From Rikenellaceae bacterium (lineage in GTDB: Bacteria > Bacteroidota > Bacteroidia > Bacteroidales > UBA932): a stretch of DNA of 30,637 bases. Made by a program: the position numbers and the translations under genes. This document shows, in pieces, positions 15,475-24,289 of this stretch (the first letter of the stretch is position 1; the number at the start of each line of letters is the position of its first letter). Under the pieces are notes generated by a model. That model was not told the DNA's origin, did not search any database, and saw nothing but the letters and a program-made list of their open reading frames with translations. The stretch lies in the NCBI GenBank assembly GCA_900767405.1, contig CAAFZB010000057.1:1-30637 (forward strand), written 5' to 3'.

Positions 15475-16614
15475 TTATACCAGTTTATAAATTTCGTCTA
15501 CGATAGTCTGAGCGGCATCCGTCAATGCAAGTGCCGCTATGTTCTTTTCCAGAAGAGACGTTTTCTCCTTGTCCGCTGCCAGTTCCACCGCTTTTTCCAT
15601 AAGGCTGGCCGGAGCGTCGGCATCCTTTACGAGAAGGGCCGCATCCTTGTTTACCAGAGCCATCGCATTATGGGTCTGATGGTCTTCTGCAACGTTGGGC
15701 GAAGGCACGAATATGCAGGCTTTGTGCGCTGCGCACAACTCCGATATCGAAGATGCCCCCGAACGGGAGACAACCACGTCGGCCACTGCATACGCCAGAT
15801 CCATCCGTGCAATGAAGTCGGTATGATGAATGCTGTTCCTGTATGCCTTCCCGGGACCTTCTTCCATATATCTGTCAATGTTTTTCTTGTAGTACTTCCC
15901 GCATTGCCACAGAATCTCCACGTCCTGTCCGCCGGGGCATCCCCTTTCTATCCAGCGCTCCATACTCTGGTTGAGGGTGCGGCTCCCGAGACTTCCTCCT
16001 ACAATGAGAATATGCTTCCTGTGGGGATTGAGCTTATAGAATTCAATGCCCTGGGAAACCATCTGCGCGGTAGCGGGAACAATGTCCGAACGGATGGGAT
16101 TTCCGCTCTTTACAATCTTTCCGGCAGGGAAGAAACGCTCCATCCCGTCGTATGCCACGCATATCGAGCCTACCTTCTTTGCCAGAAGCTTGTTGGTGAG
16201 CCCTGCAAATCCGTTCTGTTCCTGAATCAGGGTGGGAATCTTCTTTGTCGAGGCCTTCCACAGCAGGGGAGCGCTGGCGTATCCGCCCACGCCCACGACA
16301 ATATCGGGCTTGAAAGCGTCTATGACCTTACCGGCCTTATGGATGCTGTAAAGAAGCTTGAAAGGAACGCTTATGTCGTTGATTATGTTTTTCACGGTAA
16401 GCCTTCTTTGCAGGCCCACTATGGGGAGCCCCACAATCCGGTATCCGGCAGCCGGGACTTTCTCCATCTCCATTTTCCCTTCGGCTCCCACAAACAGAAT
16501 CTCGGTCCGGGGGTTCACCTCCATCAGCTTGTTTGCAATGGACACGGCGGGGAAGATGTGCCCTCCGGTGCCTCCTCCGCTTATCATAACCCTTATTGCC
16601 TTATACTCTTTCAT
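15475..16614 (-). CDS. murG: UDP-GlcNAc:lipid I N-acetylglucosaminyltransferase MurG
   Basis: A GT28 glycosyltransferase that converts lipid I to lipid II at the inner membrane face. The glycine-rich loop ISGGGTGGHIFPA (11-23), QEQNGFAGLTNKLLAK, VGGSLGSRTLN and the donor-binding RSGASSISELCA are present. In-frame ATGs at 16644 and 16638 lie inside ftsW. The ATG at 16614 is 7 nt after the ftsW stop and places the glycine loop at the usual distance, giving 379 residues, so I chose it. Next gene murC starts 5 nt downstream. Confidence 0.96.
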   Translation of the reverse strand: MKEYKAIRVMISGGGTGGHIFPAVSIANKLMEVNPRTEILFVGAEGKMEMEKVPAAGYRIVGLPIVGLQRRLTVKNIINDISVPFKLLYSIHKAGKVIDAFKPDIVVGVGGYASAPLLWKASTKKIPTLIQEQNGFAGLTNKLLAKKVGSICVAYDGMERFFPAGKIVKSGNPIRSDIVPATAQMVSQGIEFYKLNPHRKHILIVGGSLGSRTLNQSMERWIERGCPGGQDVEILWQCGKYYKKNIDRYMEEGPGKAYRNSIHHTDFIARMDLAYAVADVVVSRSGASSISELCAAHKACIFVPSPNVAEDHQTHNAMALVNKDAALLVKDADAPASLMEKAVELAADKEKTSLLEKNIAALALTDAAQTIVDEIYKLV

Positions 16615-16621
16615 TATATTG

Positions 16622-17983
16622 TCAATATTCGTTTTCATCGTCAAACAGGTAGGCCTCCTTGCTTACTGGCTCGCCGTCGATTGTGAGAGATTTTGCCATC
16701 TGCTCTTCCCGTTCAATCCTGCGCTGTGCAATGCGGCTCATACTCAAGATTATACCGAACGCGGCGCAGAAGCACAGGAACGCCGAGTTGCCGTGGCTTA
16801 TCAGGGGCAGGGTCTGACCGGTGGTAGGTCCTATCCCCACGTTCACGAACATATGCAGGAAAGCCTGCATCGAGATAAGCAGCACCAGGCCGGCTATCGT
16901 GGTTTTGGCAAACTCATCCTTGCCGCAGTTCCTGGCTATCCTTGAACCCCTGGCCAGCAGGGAGACATACAGGAATATCACTATGAATGCGCCCCAAAGG
17001 CCGTATTCCTCTATTATAAAGCTGAATATGTAGTCTTCGGACATATCGGGCACCATATACCTCTGGGTGCTCTGTCCGGGACCTTTTCCAAAGAAACCGC
17101 CCTGCTTTATCGCTATGCGGGCGCTGTACGGCTGTCTGAGCTTGTCCAGGACTTTCTGCCTTTCATCGTTGTTCTGTGCAAGATTGAAAGAACGTTCCAT
17201 ATCCTTGAGTTCGGTTGTACGGCTGCCAGACAATGCTGTCCCCAGCCGCGAGAAAGCTTCCCCGTCGGAAAGGGTGTAAATCGAATAGCAGCCTGCCAGC
17301 AGCATAGCTCCGAATATGACCAGGAGCGTAACGTCCTTGACGCCTCCGCCTCCAAGCATAATGGTCAGGAGCATTATGAACCCTACGAATACGGCGGCAG
17401 TGTTGCTTCCGGGCAGGATGAGCAGGCAGACAATCAGGAAGGGAATGAAGATGTACACCGCCTTTATGGCTGCCGTAGACTTCAGCACCCTCCATCCGTG
17501 CTTTCCGGCTATTCTGCCCATTACGGTCTGTTCCTTCCTCTTGATGGCATCCGTGGCCCAGGCCAGATACAGTATCATAAGCACCTTGACGGCCTCGAAT
17601 ACGAAGAACTGCAGGCCGAACACGCTAATCGCCCGTCGGGATTCGTTGAGGGAGATGCTTTTTACAGGTCCCGACGTAGGCCCGAAATGCAGGAAGACGA
17701 GCAGCACCAGACTCAGGATGAAACACCATCTTGCAATTTGACGGTAGATTTCGGTAGAGCGGCACACATAGCACAGGAATATGACACCGAGCCCCATTCC
17801 TACGGTCTTGAGCTGGTCCAGCACCTTGTCCAGTCTGGTCTCTCCCGGTTCCAGAAGTCTGGACGTCGAAGAGAAAATGCACACGATGGAGATGAGGATA
17901 AGCATAAGCACGATTATCCAAACCACCTTGTCTCCTTCCAGCCTGGCGAATATGCCGGAGCTATTTTTATTGCTTTGCGTCAT
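16622..17983 (-). CDS. ftsW: SEDS peptidoglycan glycosyltransferase FtsW
   Basis: A 453-residue multi-spanning membrane protein with about ten hydrophobic helices. The extracellular SEDS motif PDMSEDYIFSFIIEEYGLWG keeps the essential Asp (317), and the family end motif reads GIGPTTGQTLPLISHGNSAF (384-403). FtsW polymerises lipid II at the septum together with the class B PBP encoded in this operon. The large loop with SGSRTTELKDMERSF (about 252-266) is the long extracellular loop before the SED motif. The ATG overlaps the murD stop codon by one base (TAATG). The cytoplasmic tail of about 35 residues is acidic. Confidence 0.96.
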   Translation of the reverse strand: MTQSNKNSSGIFARLEGDKVVWIIVLMLILISIVCIFSSTSRLLEPGETRLDKVLDQLKTVGMGLGVIFLCYVCRSTEIYRQIARWCFILSLVLLVFLHFGPTSGPVKSISLNESRRAISVFGLQFFVFEAVKVLMILYLAWATDAIKRKEQTVMGRIAGKHGWRVLKSTAAIKAVYIFIPFLIVCLLILPGSNTAAVFVGFIMLLTIMLGGGGVKDVTLLVIFGAMLLAGCYSIYTLSDGEAFSRLGTALSGSRTTELKDMERSFNLAQNNDERQKVLDKLRQPYSARIAIKQGGFFGKGPGQSTQRYMVPDMSEDYIFSFIIEEYGLWGAFIVIFLYVSLLARGSRIARNCGKDEFAKTTIAGLVLLISMQAFLHMFVNVGIGPTTGQTLPLISHGNSAFLCFCAAFGIILSMSRIAQRRIEREEQMAKSLTIDGEPVSKEAYLFDDENEY

Positions 17984-19323
17984 TACAGGTTCCTTACGGC
18001 TTCTTTGAATTGGCGTCCCCTGTCCTCGTAGCTGAGGAACAGGTCGAAACTTGCGCAGCAGGGGCTCAGGAGCACGACGTCTCCGTCCTTAGCCATTGCC
18101 GCGGCCGCCCTTACGGCATCTGCGGCCGACCGGGTGTCACATATATTGTCACTGCCTACGATGTGCTCATAGGCCCGGTGTATCTTCTCATTGTCTACGC
18201 CCAGGCATACAATAGCCTTGACTTTCTCGCGTACAAGCTTTTCCAGTATGCTGTAGTCGTTCCCCTTGTCTTTTCCTCCCACAATCCAGACTACGGGCTT
18301 GGTCTGGCATTCCAGCGCATACCAGGCCGAGTCTATGTTGGTGGCCTTGCTGTCGTTGATGTAGGTTACTCCCCCGACGTTCAGTACCGGTTCGAGCCTG
18401 TGTTCGATGGGCTGGAAAGTCTTCAGTGCCATCCGTATCGTGGAATCGTCTATTCCGCTTGCCTTGGCGGCCAGAGCCGCCGCCATCGAGTTGTATATGT
18501 TATGTTTTCCGCCTAGTGACAGTTCCCGCAGGTAAATTTCGCTTTCGCTCTGCCCTACGCGCATAACAATCCTGTCCTTGTCCAGGAAAGCGCCCTGCTC
18601 CAGTACCTTCTCCTGGCTGAACGGCAGCATCCGGGCCTTGACCACTATCTTGCTCAGGTGAGCGATGGTAATCTCGTCGTCGGAATCGAAGATGAAGCAG
18701 TCTTCGGGCCTGAGGTTGCGGGTAATCTTGAATTTCGCCCTCACGTAATTCTCCATCTCGTGGTCGTACCGGTCGAGATGGTCCGGGGTAATGTTGGTGA
18801 TTATAGCAATGTCGGGACGGAACTCGTATGTGTCGTCCAGCTGGAAACTGCTTATTTCCAGGACATAATAATCGAATTCCTCGGTTGCCACCTGCAGCGC
18901 GTAGCTTTTGCCTATATTTCCGCCCAGTCCAACGTTAAGTCCCGCATTCTTAAGCAGGTAATATATGATCGAGGTCGTTGTGGTCTTTCCGTTGGATCCC
19001 GTGATGCATATCTTCTTTGCCTTGTCGTATCTTGCAGCGAATTCTATTTCGGACACTATGTGCGTGCCCCGGGTGCGAAGTTCCTGTACCATAGGGGCTG
19101 TCGACGGAATGCCGGGGCTCTTTACGACTTCGTCGGCATTCAGCACAAGTTCCGGGGTATGGTGCCCCTCCTCGTAGGGAATGTCCCATTCCTTCAGAGT
19201 CTTCACGTACTCTTCCTTAATCTTTCCGCAGTCGGAAAGAAAAACGTCAAAACCCTTGACTTTCGCGAGCACGGCGGCTCCAACACCGCTTTCCGCTCCA
19301 CCCAAAACTACTATCCTTCCCAT
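17983..19323 (-). CDS. murD: UDP-N-acetylmuramoylalanine-D-glutamate ligase
   Basis: A 446-residue Mur ligase adding D-Glu to UDP-MurNAc-L-Ala. The N-terminal VVLGGAESGVGAAVLA (5-20) binds the UDP moiety. The P-loop GSNGKTTTT (109-117) has Lys113. EISSFQLDDT, NITPDHLDRYD and YINDSKATN are diagnostic MurD segments, and GGKDKGNDY lies in domain 3. It starts 2 nt after the mraY stop, and its TAA overlaps the ftsW ATG. Confidence 0.97.
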   Translation of the reverse strand: MGRIVVLGGAESGVGAAVLAKVKGFDVFLSDCGKIKEEYVKTLKEWDIPYEEGHHTPELVLNADEVVKSPGIPSTAPMVQELRTRGTHIVSEIEFAARYDKAKKICITGSNGKTTTTSIIYYLLKNAGLNVGLGGNIGKSYALQVATEEFDYYVLEISSFQLDDTYEFRPDIAIITNITPDHLDRYDHEMENYVRAKFKITRNLRPEDCFIFDSDDEITIAHLSKIVVKARMLPFSQEKVLEQGAFLDKDRIVMRVGQSESEIYLRELSLGGKHNIYNSMAAALAAKASGIDDSTIRMALKTFQPIEHRLEPVLNVGGVTYINDSKATNIDSAWYALECQTKPVVWIVGGKDKGNDYSILEKLVREKVKAIVCLGVDNEKIHRAYEHIVGSDNICDTRSAADAVRAAAAMAKDGDVVLLSPCCASFDLFLSYEDRGRQFKEAVRNL

Positions 19324-19325
19324 AG

Positions 19326-20483
19326 TTACCGTATTTTTAACAGAGCAAGCGTAGCTACTCCCAAAATAATTCCTACAATCCAGAACCGGCTTACTATGCG
19401 CGGCTCGGGCATATTCTTTTTCTGATAATGATGATGCAGGGGCGCCATAAGGAACACTCTGCGTCCTTCACCGTATTTTTTCCTGGTGTATTTGAACCAG
19501 TACCTCTGGATAAGCACGCTCAGACTTTCGGCGAGGAAAATCCCGCACAGCAGGGGCAACAGCAGTTCCTTGCGGATGAGCACGGCGCTTACTCCTATTA
19601 TCCCGCCTATCGTGAGGCTTCCCGTATCGCCCATAAATACCTCGGCGGGAAAACTGTTGTACCACAGGAATCCCAGCAGAGCACCGGCAAAGGCGGCCAT
19701 GAATACCGCAACTTCCCCGGATTCCGACAGATACATAATGTTAAGGTAAGCCGCATCGTTCACGTTGCCTCCAAGGTACGCCAGTATGCCTATCACCAGG
19801 CCTACGACTGTCGACGTGCCCGCGCTCAGTCCATCCATCCCATCGGTAAGGTTCGCCCCGTTGGAGCAGGCCAGGATTACGATAATGATAATGGCCATAT
19901 ATATGCCCCAGGTGCAGTAAACGCCCAGCTGGCCGCTGAAAGGGGAGAGCCAGGAGTAGTCGAACTCGTTGGCTTTGACAAAGGGGATGGTGGTGACTAT
20001 GTTGTCGGTATGGATTGTGCTGCTCAGGCACATAGACAGCGCGATGAGCAGTCCGAGCCCGAACTGGGCTATGAGCTTTTTCTTCTCGGAAAGGCCTTCC
20101 TTGTTGTGCTTGAATACCTTGATATAGTCGTCGGTAAAGCCCAGGGCGCCGCACCATAAAGTGGTGACCAGCAGCAGGATCGTATATATGTTGCCCAGGT
20201 CGCAGACCAGCAGGGCGCTCGTCATTATAGACAGAATTATTATTACACCGCCCATTGTGGGGGTGCCCTTCTTTTCCATCTGTCCCTGAAGCCCCAGGTC
20301 GCGTATCGTTTCTCCAATCTGTCTGGCTTGCAGCCAGCGGATGATCCTGCGGCCGCAAACAAGCGATACGCACAGGCTTATGACAGCCGCGAGCATTGCC
20401 CTGAACGATATGTAGCTCATAAGGTTTATGCCCGGGAAGTCACACCCGCAGTTCTTGAGAAGTTCGAATAAATGGTACAGCAT
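19326..20483 (-). CDS. mraY: Phospho-N-acetylmuramoyl-pentapeptide transferase MraY
   Basis: A 385-residue integral membrane enzyme with about ten helices that transfers phospho-MurNAc-pentapeptide to undecaprenyl phosphate, forming lipid I. KKGTPTMGG (71-79), the DDYIKV pair (Asp118-Asp119), NLTDGMDGLS (211-220), MGDTGS (284-289) and the His-rich APLHHHYQ (347-354) are all intact. It is separated by 3 nt from murE upstream and 2 nt from murD downstream. Confidence 0.97.
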   Translation of the reverse strand: MLYHLFELLKNCGCDFPGINLMSYISFRAMLAAVISLCVSLVCGRRIIRWLQARQIGETIRDLGLQGQMEKKGTPTMGGVIIILSIMTSALLVCDLGNIYTILLLVTTLWCGALGFTDDYIKVFKHNKEGLSEKKKLIAQFGLGLLIALSMCLSSTIHTDNIVTTIPFVKANEFDYSWLSPFSGQLGVYCTWGIYMAIIIIVILACSNGANLTDGMDGLSAGTSTVVGLVIGILAYLGGNVNDAAYLNIMYLSESGEVAVFMAAFAGALLGFLWYNSFPAEVFMGDTGSLTIGGIIGVSAVLIRKELLLPLLCGIFLAESLSVLIQRYWFKYTRKKYGEGRRVFLMAPLHHHYQKKNMPEPRIVSRFWIVGIILGVATLALLKIR

Positions 20484-20486
20484 AGT

Positions 20487-21893
20487 TTAGTTCTTAGTAT
20501 TTGCGAATATTCCGTCTACAATCTCTCTCTCGTCAAAGTGAAGTTTCTCTTTGCCCATAATCTGGTATGTCTCGTGTCCCTTGCCCGCCAGAAGAATGGT
20601 TGAATTGCCCGGGCACAGCCTTATGGCGGCATTTATGGCTTCTTTTCTGTCCGGTATGCAGATGCATTTCGCAAGGCCTGCGGGGGAGAAACCTTTCTTG
20701 ATGTCTTCAATTATGTCTTCGGTACGTTCGGTCCTTGAATTGTCGGACGTGACGAAAATCCTGTCGCTCAGCCTCTCTGCAATAGCCGCCATCTCCGGAC
20801 GTTTGGTCTTGTCCCTGTCTCCTCCGCATCCGAACACGCATATCAGAGTCCTTTCGGGCGCAACGTCTCTCAAGGTGGAAAGCACGTTTTCCAATGCATC
20901 CGGGGTATGGGCGTAATCTATTATCACGTTGATTCCGTCCGGCCCCGGAATGTTTTCCAGCCTGCCCCTGGCGCTCTCAAGCCGGCTTATCGCCGTCAAG
21001 GCCTCGGTCTTTCCGCATCCGAGCTCGACAGCGGCGCAGTAGATTGCCAGTATGTTGTATGCGTTGTGCCTTCCGATGAGTCTGGTCCACACCTCGGTCC
21101 CGTCTATCTTCAGCAGCATTCCCTCAAAGCTTTCCTCCATTATGCGGCAGCAGTGGTCTGCAACTGTCCTGCAGGAATAGCTTACCACCCTGGCGGCGGT
21201 GTTCTGCACCATAACGCTGCCGTTTCTGTCGTCTGTGTTTATGATGGCAACCGCCTTCTTGTCCAGATTGTCGAAGAACAGCTTCTTGCAGCGCAGATAT
21301 TCTGCGAACGTGCCGTGATAGTCGAGGTGGTCGTGCGTGAGGTTGGAGAATATCCCCAGCTTGAATTCCAGCCCGGTAACCCTGTCCTGCTCGAGGCCTA
21401 TCGAACTTACTTCCATAAAACAGTATTCGCAGCCTTCGTCCACCATCTGCGCAAGTAGCGAGTTGATTGTAATGGGGTCGGCTGTCGTGTTCTGGGTCTC
21501 AAGCCTTCTGCTTCCAACGTAATTGGCTATGGTAGAGAGTAATCCGCATTCGTAACCCAGATTCCTGAAGAGGTTGTACAGCAGGGTGACCGTAGTTGTC
21601 TTACCGTTTGTCCCTGTAATTCCTACAAGCTTGAGCTTTCCGCTGGGATGGGAGTAGAACCTGTCTGCGCACAGGGCGAGAGCTCTTCTGTCGGCATCTA
21701 TTACTGCCGCCGCACCGTTCTCCAAAGCCTGGGGAATGTAATCGTGGCCGTCGGCCGATGTGCCCTTGACCGCAATGAATGCGCAACCCGGGCCCGCCTG
21801 CCTTGAATCGCAGGTAATCGACAGAATCTCTGTGTCTGCAAGGCCGTGCAGAATGCCGGCTCCTGTGCCTTTTATTATTTCTGACAGTTTCAT
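20487..21893 (-). CDS. murE: UDP-MurNAc-L-Ala-D-Glu ligase MurE (probably meso-diaminopimelate adding)
   Basis: A 468-residue Mur ligase adding the third stem residue. The P-loop is GTNGKTTTV (94-102), with a probable carbamylated Lys in RCKKLFF (203 or 204); YAHTPDALENVL and GCGGDRDKTKRP are family marks. The specificity loop reads DNSR (384-387) where meso-DAP enzymes usually have DNPR; the Arg that contacts DAP is kept, so DAP remains the best guess. Other unusual positions are TTADP (136-140) for TTPDP, EVSSI (161-165) for EVSSH, and QDR (169-171) for QHR. Its ATG overlaps the PBP stop (ATGA). Function is not in doubt at the family level. Confidence 0.95.
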   Translation of the reverse strand: MKLSEIIKGTGAGILHGLADTEILSITCDSRQAGPGCAFIAVKGTSADGHDYIPQALENGAAAVIDADRRALALCADRFYSHPSGKLKLVGITGTNGKTTTVTLLYNLFRNLGYECGLLSTIANYVGSRRLETQNTTADPITINSLLAQMVDEGCEYCFMEVSSIGLEQDRVTGLEFKLGIFSNLTHDHLDYHGTFAEYLRCKKLFFDNLDKKAVAIINTDDRNGSVMVQNTAARVVSYSCRTVADHCCRIMEESFEGMLLKIDGTEVWTRLIGRHNAYNILAIYCAAVELGCGKTEALTAISRLESARGRLENIPGPDGINVIIDYAHTPDALENVLSTLRDVAPERTLICVFGCGGDRDKTKRPEMAAIAERLSDRIFVTSDNSRTERTEDIIEDIKKGFSPAGLAKCICIPDRKEAINAAIRLCPGNSTILLAGKGHETYQIMGKEKLHFDEREIVDGIFANTKN

Positions 21894-23950
21894 TCCAATT
21901 CTATTTTAACGCTGCTTCCCAGTTCCACTATGGTTCCCGCTTCGGGCTCCTGGACACTTACGTGCCCCATTCCCTTATAGGAACATTCCAGGCCCAGATT
22001 TTCAATTGCATATACGGCATCCTTGAGGCCCAGCCCCGAGAGGTCTGGCAGGCAGACCCTGTTCCCCCTTGCGGCGGGAAGTTCCTTGATGCGGCACTCC
22101 ATACGCCCGAGGTCATCTTTCTTCTCCATTCTGGTCTGCCAGTAAGGGTCAATGTCGTATATTCTGTCAACGATGCTGCGTACCGTTGCGGCCGGGATTG
22201 TACCTCCGTAGAAGTCTTTTGTCGACAGATAGGAGTAAACCGTACAGATAATGCTGTATTGCGGATCCTCTGCCGGGAAGAAGCCTACGAACGTTCCCTG
22301 CTGCTTTTTCTTCCCATCCTTGGTGTAGCCTCCGCTTCCAAGTGCAACGCGGGCGGTCCCCGTCTTTCCGGCTACGGTACATTTCGCATCCTTGAGCTTT
22401 TGGGCCGTTCCCTCTTCGGTAACGGCCTTCAGGGCACGCGTAAGCATATCGGCCGTAGACTTGGAACAAATGCTTCCTGCAAGTACCACCGGGCCTCTGT
22501 GGTCGGTAACTTCTCCATTCTGCTCAATGCTTTCTACCAGATACGGGCGCATCATCTTGCCTCCCGCGGCAATGGCGTTGTAGAAGCACAGGATCTGCAG
22601 GGGCGTTTCATCCACGGCGTAGCCGGTTGCGGCACCTGTAAGGTCGGTCTTGCTCCAGGTCTTGGACTTGGGGTCCGGCAGGGTAGGGGCCGCAAGTCCT
22701 TCTATGTCGAATTCGAACGGGGTTCCGAGCTTGTACGAGTACAGATTGCTGAAGTATTTCTCGGGCCTGTGGCCGTAATTCTGTACTGCCAGATACCGGA
22801 ACATATAGTTTGAGGAAACCTTGAATCCGTCTATTATCGGCATTCTGCTGCGTCCTGTCTTTCTCTCATAATCTGTGATATGCACGTCCGGCGCATAGCT
22901 GTAGCCGCTCAGGACTCCGTGGTTTGTGGGAACTGTCTCGTCGAGGCTGTGGATGTGGTTGTTCTCCAGCATCATCATAAGACAACTGGTCTTGAATACC
23001 GATCCCGGCTCTCCCTTGCGGCCTATGGCCAGATTGGAGATTTCCTCCAGCTTTCTGGTCTTGCCGTCGCGAAGCAGGTTCACCATCGCGCGTATGGCGC
23101 CGGTCTTGACATCCATAAGAACTACGCAACCGCCTTCCAGGTCCTTCTCGTTCTCTATGTTCTCCTTGAGCGCGTTATGGGCTATTATCTGATAATCGAC
23201 GTCCAGTGTGGTGCGTATGTCGCTGCCGTCGGTGGATTTTACGTAGGTGCTGTCGAACCTCTGAACCTGTCCGAAGTCGCTCTTGGTCGTCCAGAAACGG
23301 CCGTCCTGCCCGTGCAGGATATAGTCGAACTTGCCTTCCAGCCCTATGTGGCTGTTCTGCACTCCGCTTCTGAGGTCTCTCACGAATCCTATTGTACGAC
23401 GGCTCATAGTGCCGTACGGGTAGTGTCTCTTGTTCTTTGCCTCTACAATCAGCCCGCCCCGGTACTTCCCGCTGTTGAGAATGGGCAGCTGCCTTACCTC
23501 TTCCAGGCCGTTCATATCTATGCCGCCTCCGAGTTTCAGATAGCGGGAACCTTTTTTTCGGCCCTTCTCCAGCATCTTACGGTATTGCAGGGCGCTGTGC
23601 TCCTTGAATATCCTGTTAAGACCCTTGCTCAGGTCTCCCAGGTATGTGTTCCAGATGCTGTCCGGCTGAACGGTGCAGTCCAGGAATATGTCATATTCGG
23701 GATAAGTCGTGGCGAGCATCCTGCCGTCTCTTGCGAGGATGTTGCCCCTTGTGGCTTCAATGACAACCAGCCTCGAAGACGGGGTCAGGACTTTCTCTAT
23801 GGCGGGGTCGGGCGTAAAGAAAGCCTGGATGTAGATGATACGCGCAATCAGACCTACGGATGCAACAAGCATCAGCAGGTATATGGCGTAGAGTATCACT
23901 CCAACCGCATCGGCCTTTTTGCGCTTTTTGTTCTCGTCAGTTGCCATCAT
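21890..23950 (-). CDS. ftsI: Class B penicillin-binding protein (division transpeptidase) with C-terminal PASTA domain
   Basis: A 686-residue bitopic transpeptidase that crosslinks septal peptidoglycan. Basic cytoplasmic end, transmembrane helix about 17-40, pedestal domain (EATRGNILARDGRMLATTYPEY from 65), then the transpeptidase domain. Active-site motifs are SVFK (Ser317, Lys320), SSN (379-381) and KTG (529-531). A PASTA domain closes the protein (about 625-686, VCLPDLSGLGLKDAVYAIENLGL, ending SSVKIELE), as in Bacteroidota division PBPs. Two adjacent ATGs (23950 and 23947) can serve as start; the first overlaps the ftsL TGA. It acts with FtsW and FtsQ/FtsL encoded in the same operon. Confidence 0.95.
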   Translation of the reverse strand: MMATDENKKRKKADAVGVILYAIYLLMLVASVGLIARIIYIQAFFTPDPAIEKVLTPSSRLVVIEATRGNILARDGRMLATTYPEYDIFLDCTVQPDSIWNTYLGDLSKGLNRIFKEHSALQYRKMLEKGRKKGSRYLKLGGGIDMNGLEEVRQLPILNSGKYRGGLIVEAKNKRHYPYGTMSRRTIGFVRDLRSGVQNSHIGLEGKFDYILHGQDGRFWTTKSDFGQVQRFDSTYVKSTDGSDIRTTLDVDYQIIAHNALKENIENEKDLEGGCVVLMDVKTGAIRAMVNLLRDGKTRKLEEISNLAIGRKGEPGSVFKTSCLMMMLENNHIHSLDETVPTNHGVLSGYSYAPDVHITDYERKTGRSRMPIIDGFKVSSNYMFRYLAVQNYGHRPEKYFSNLYSYKLGTPFEFDIEGLAAPTLPDPKSKTWSKTDLTGAATGYAVDETPLQILCFYNAIAAGGKMMRPYLVESIEQNGEVTDHRGPVVLAGSICSKSTADMLTRALKAVTEEGTAQKLKDAKCTVAGKTGTARVALGSGGYTKDGKKKQQGTFVGFFPAEDPQYSIICTVYSYLSTKDFYGGTIPAATVRSIVDRIYDIDPYWQTRMEKKDDLGRMECRIKELPAARGNRVCLPDLSGLGLKDAVYAIENLGLECSYKGMGHVSVQEPEAGTIVELGSSVKIELE

Positions 23951-24285
23951 TCACAAATTCTTGCGGCAGGCTTGTCCGGCTCCCGCAGCGCGGAACCTTT
24001 CTTTTCCAGCATTTTCTGGGTAAGTGAGCGGCTGCGGTGCCTTTCAAGCTCAAACGTTTTCATCACTGCGGTAGTCTGCAATTCTTTGATAAGCTTCTTG
24101 TTGTCCTCGACTCTCCCCAGAGTGTTGTCTATCATAAGGCTTACCCAGATAATCGCACATATCAAAAAGAACACGTACAGAATTTTTCCGAAATACCGGG
24201 TGATACCAAGCCGCAGCAGGAACTCTCCTTTGAGCACTGCCTTGAGACTGCTGCCTATGGTATACAGTATGTTTCTGAACGTCAT
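23947..24285 (-). CDS. ftsL: FtsL-like division protein
   Basis: A 112-residue bitopic protein: about 30 cytoplasmic residues, a transmembrane helix (ILYVFFLICAIIWVSLMI, about 34-53), then a short charged helical region (GRVEDNKKLIKELQTTAVMKTFELERHRSRSLTQKML) that could form a coiled coil. There is little sequence identity to lean on; the call comes from this topology and from its place between rsmH and the PBP, where Bacteroidota carry ftsL. The ATG at 24321 lies within rsmH; the ATG at 24285, 4 nt after the rsmH stop, is preferred. The TGA overlaps the PBP start. Confidence 0.8.
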   Translation of the reverse strand: MTFRNILYTIGSSLKAVLKGEFLLRLGITRYFGKILYVFFLICAIIWVSLMIDNTLGRVEDNKKLIKELQTTAVMKTFELERHRSRSLTQKMLEKKGSALREPDKPAARICE

Positions 24286-24289
24286 TCCT

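Noticed and set aside
15670..16686. A 338-codon plus-strand frame opposite murG
   Set aside because: Shadow of murG, with no promoter or family motifs.
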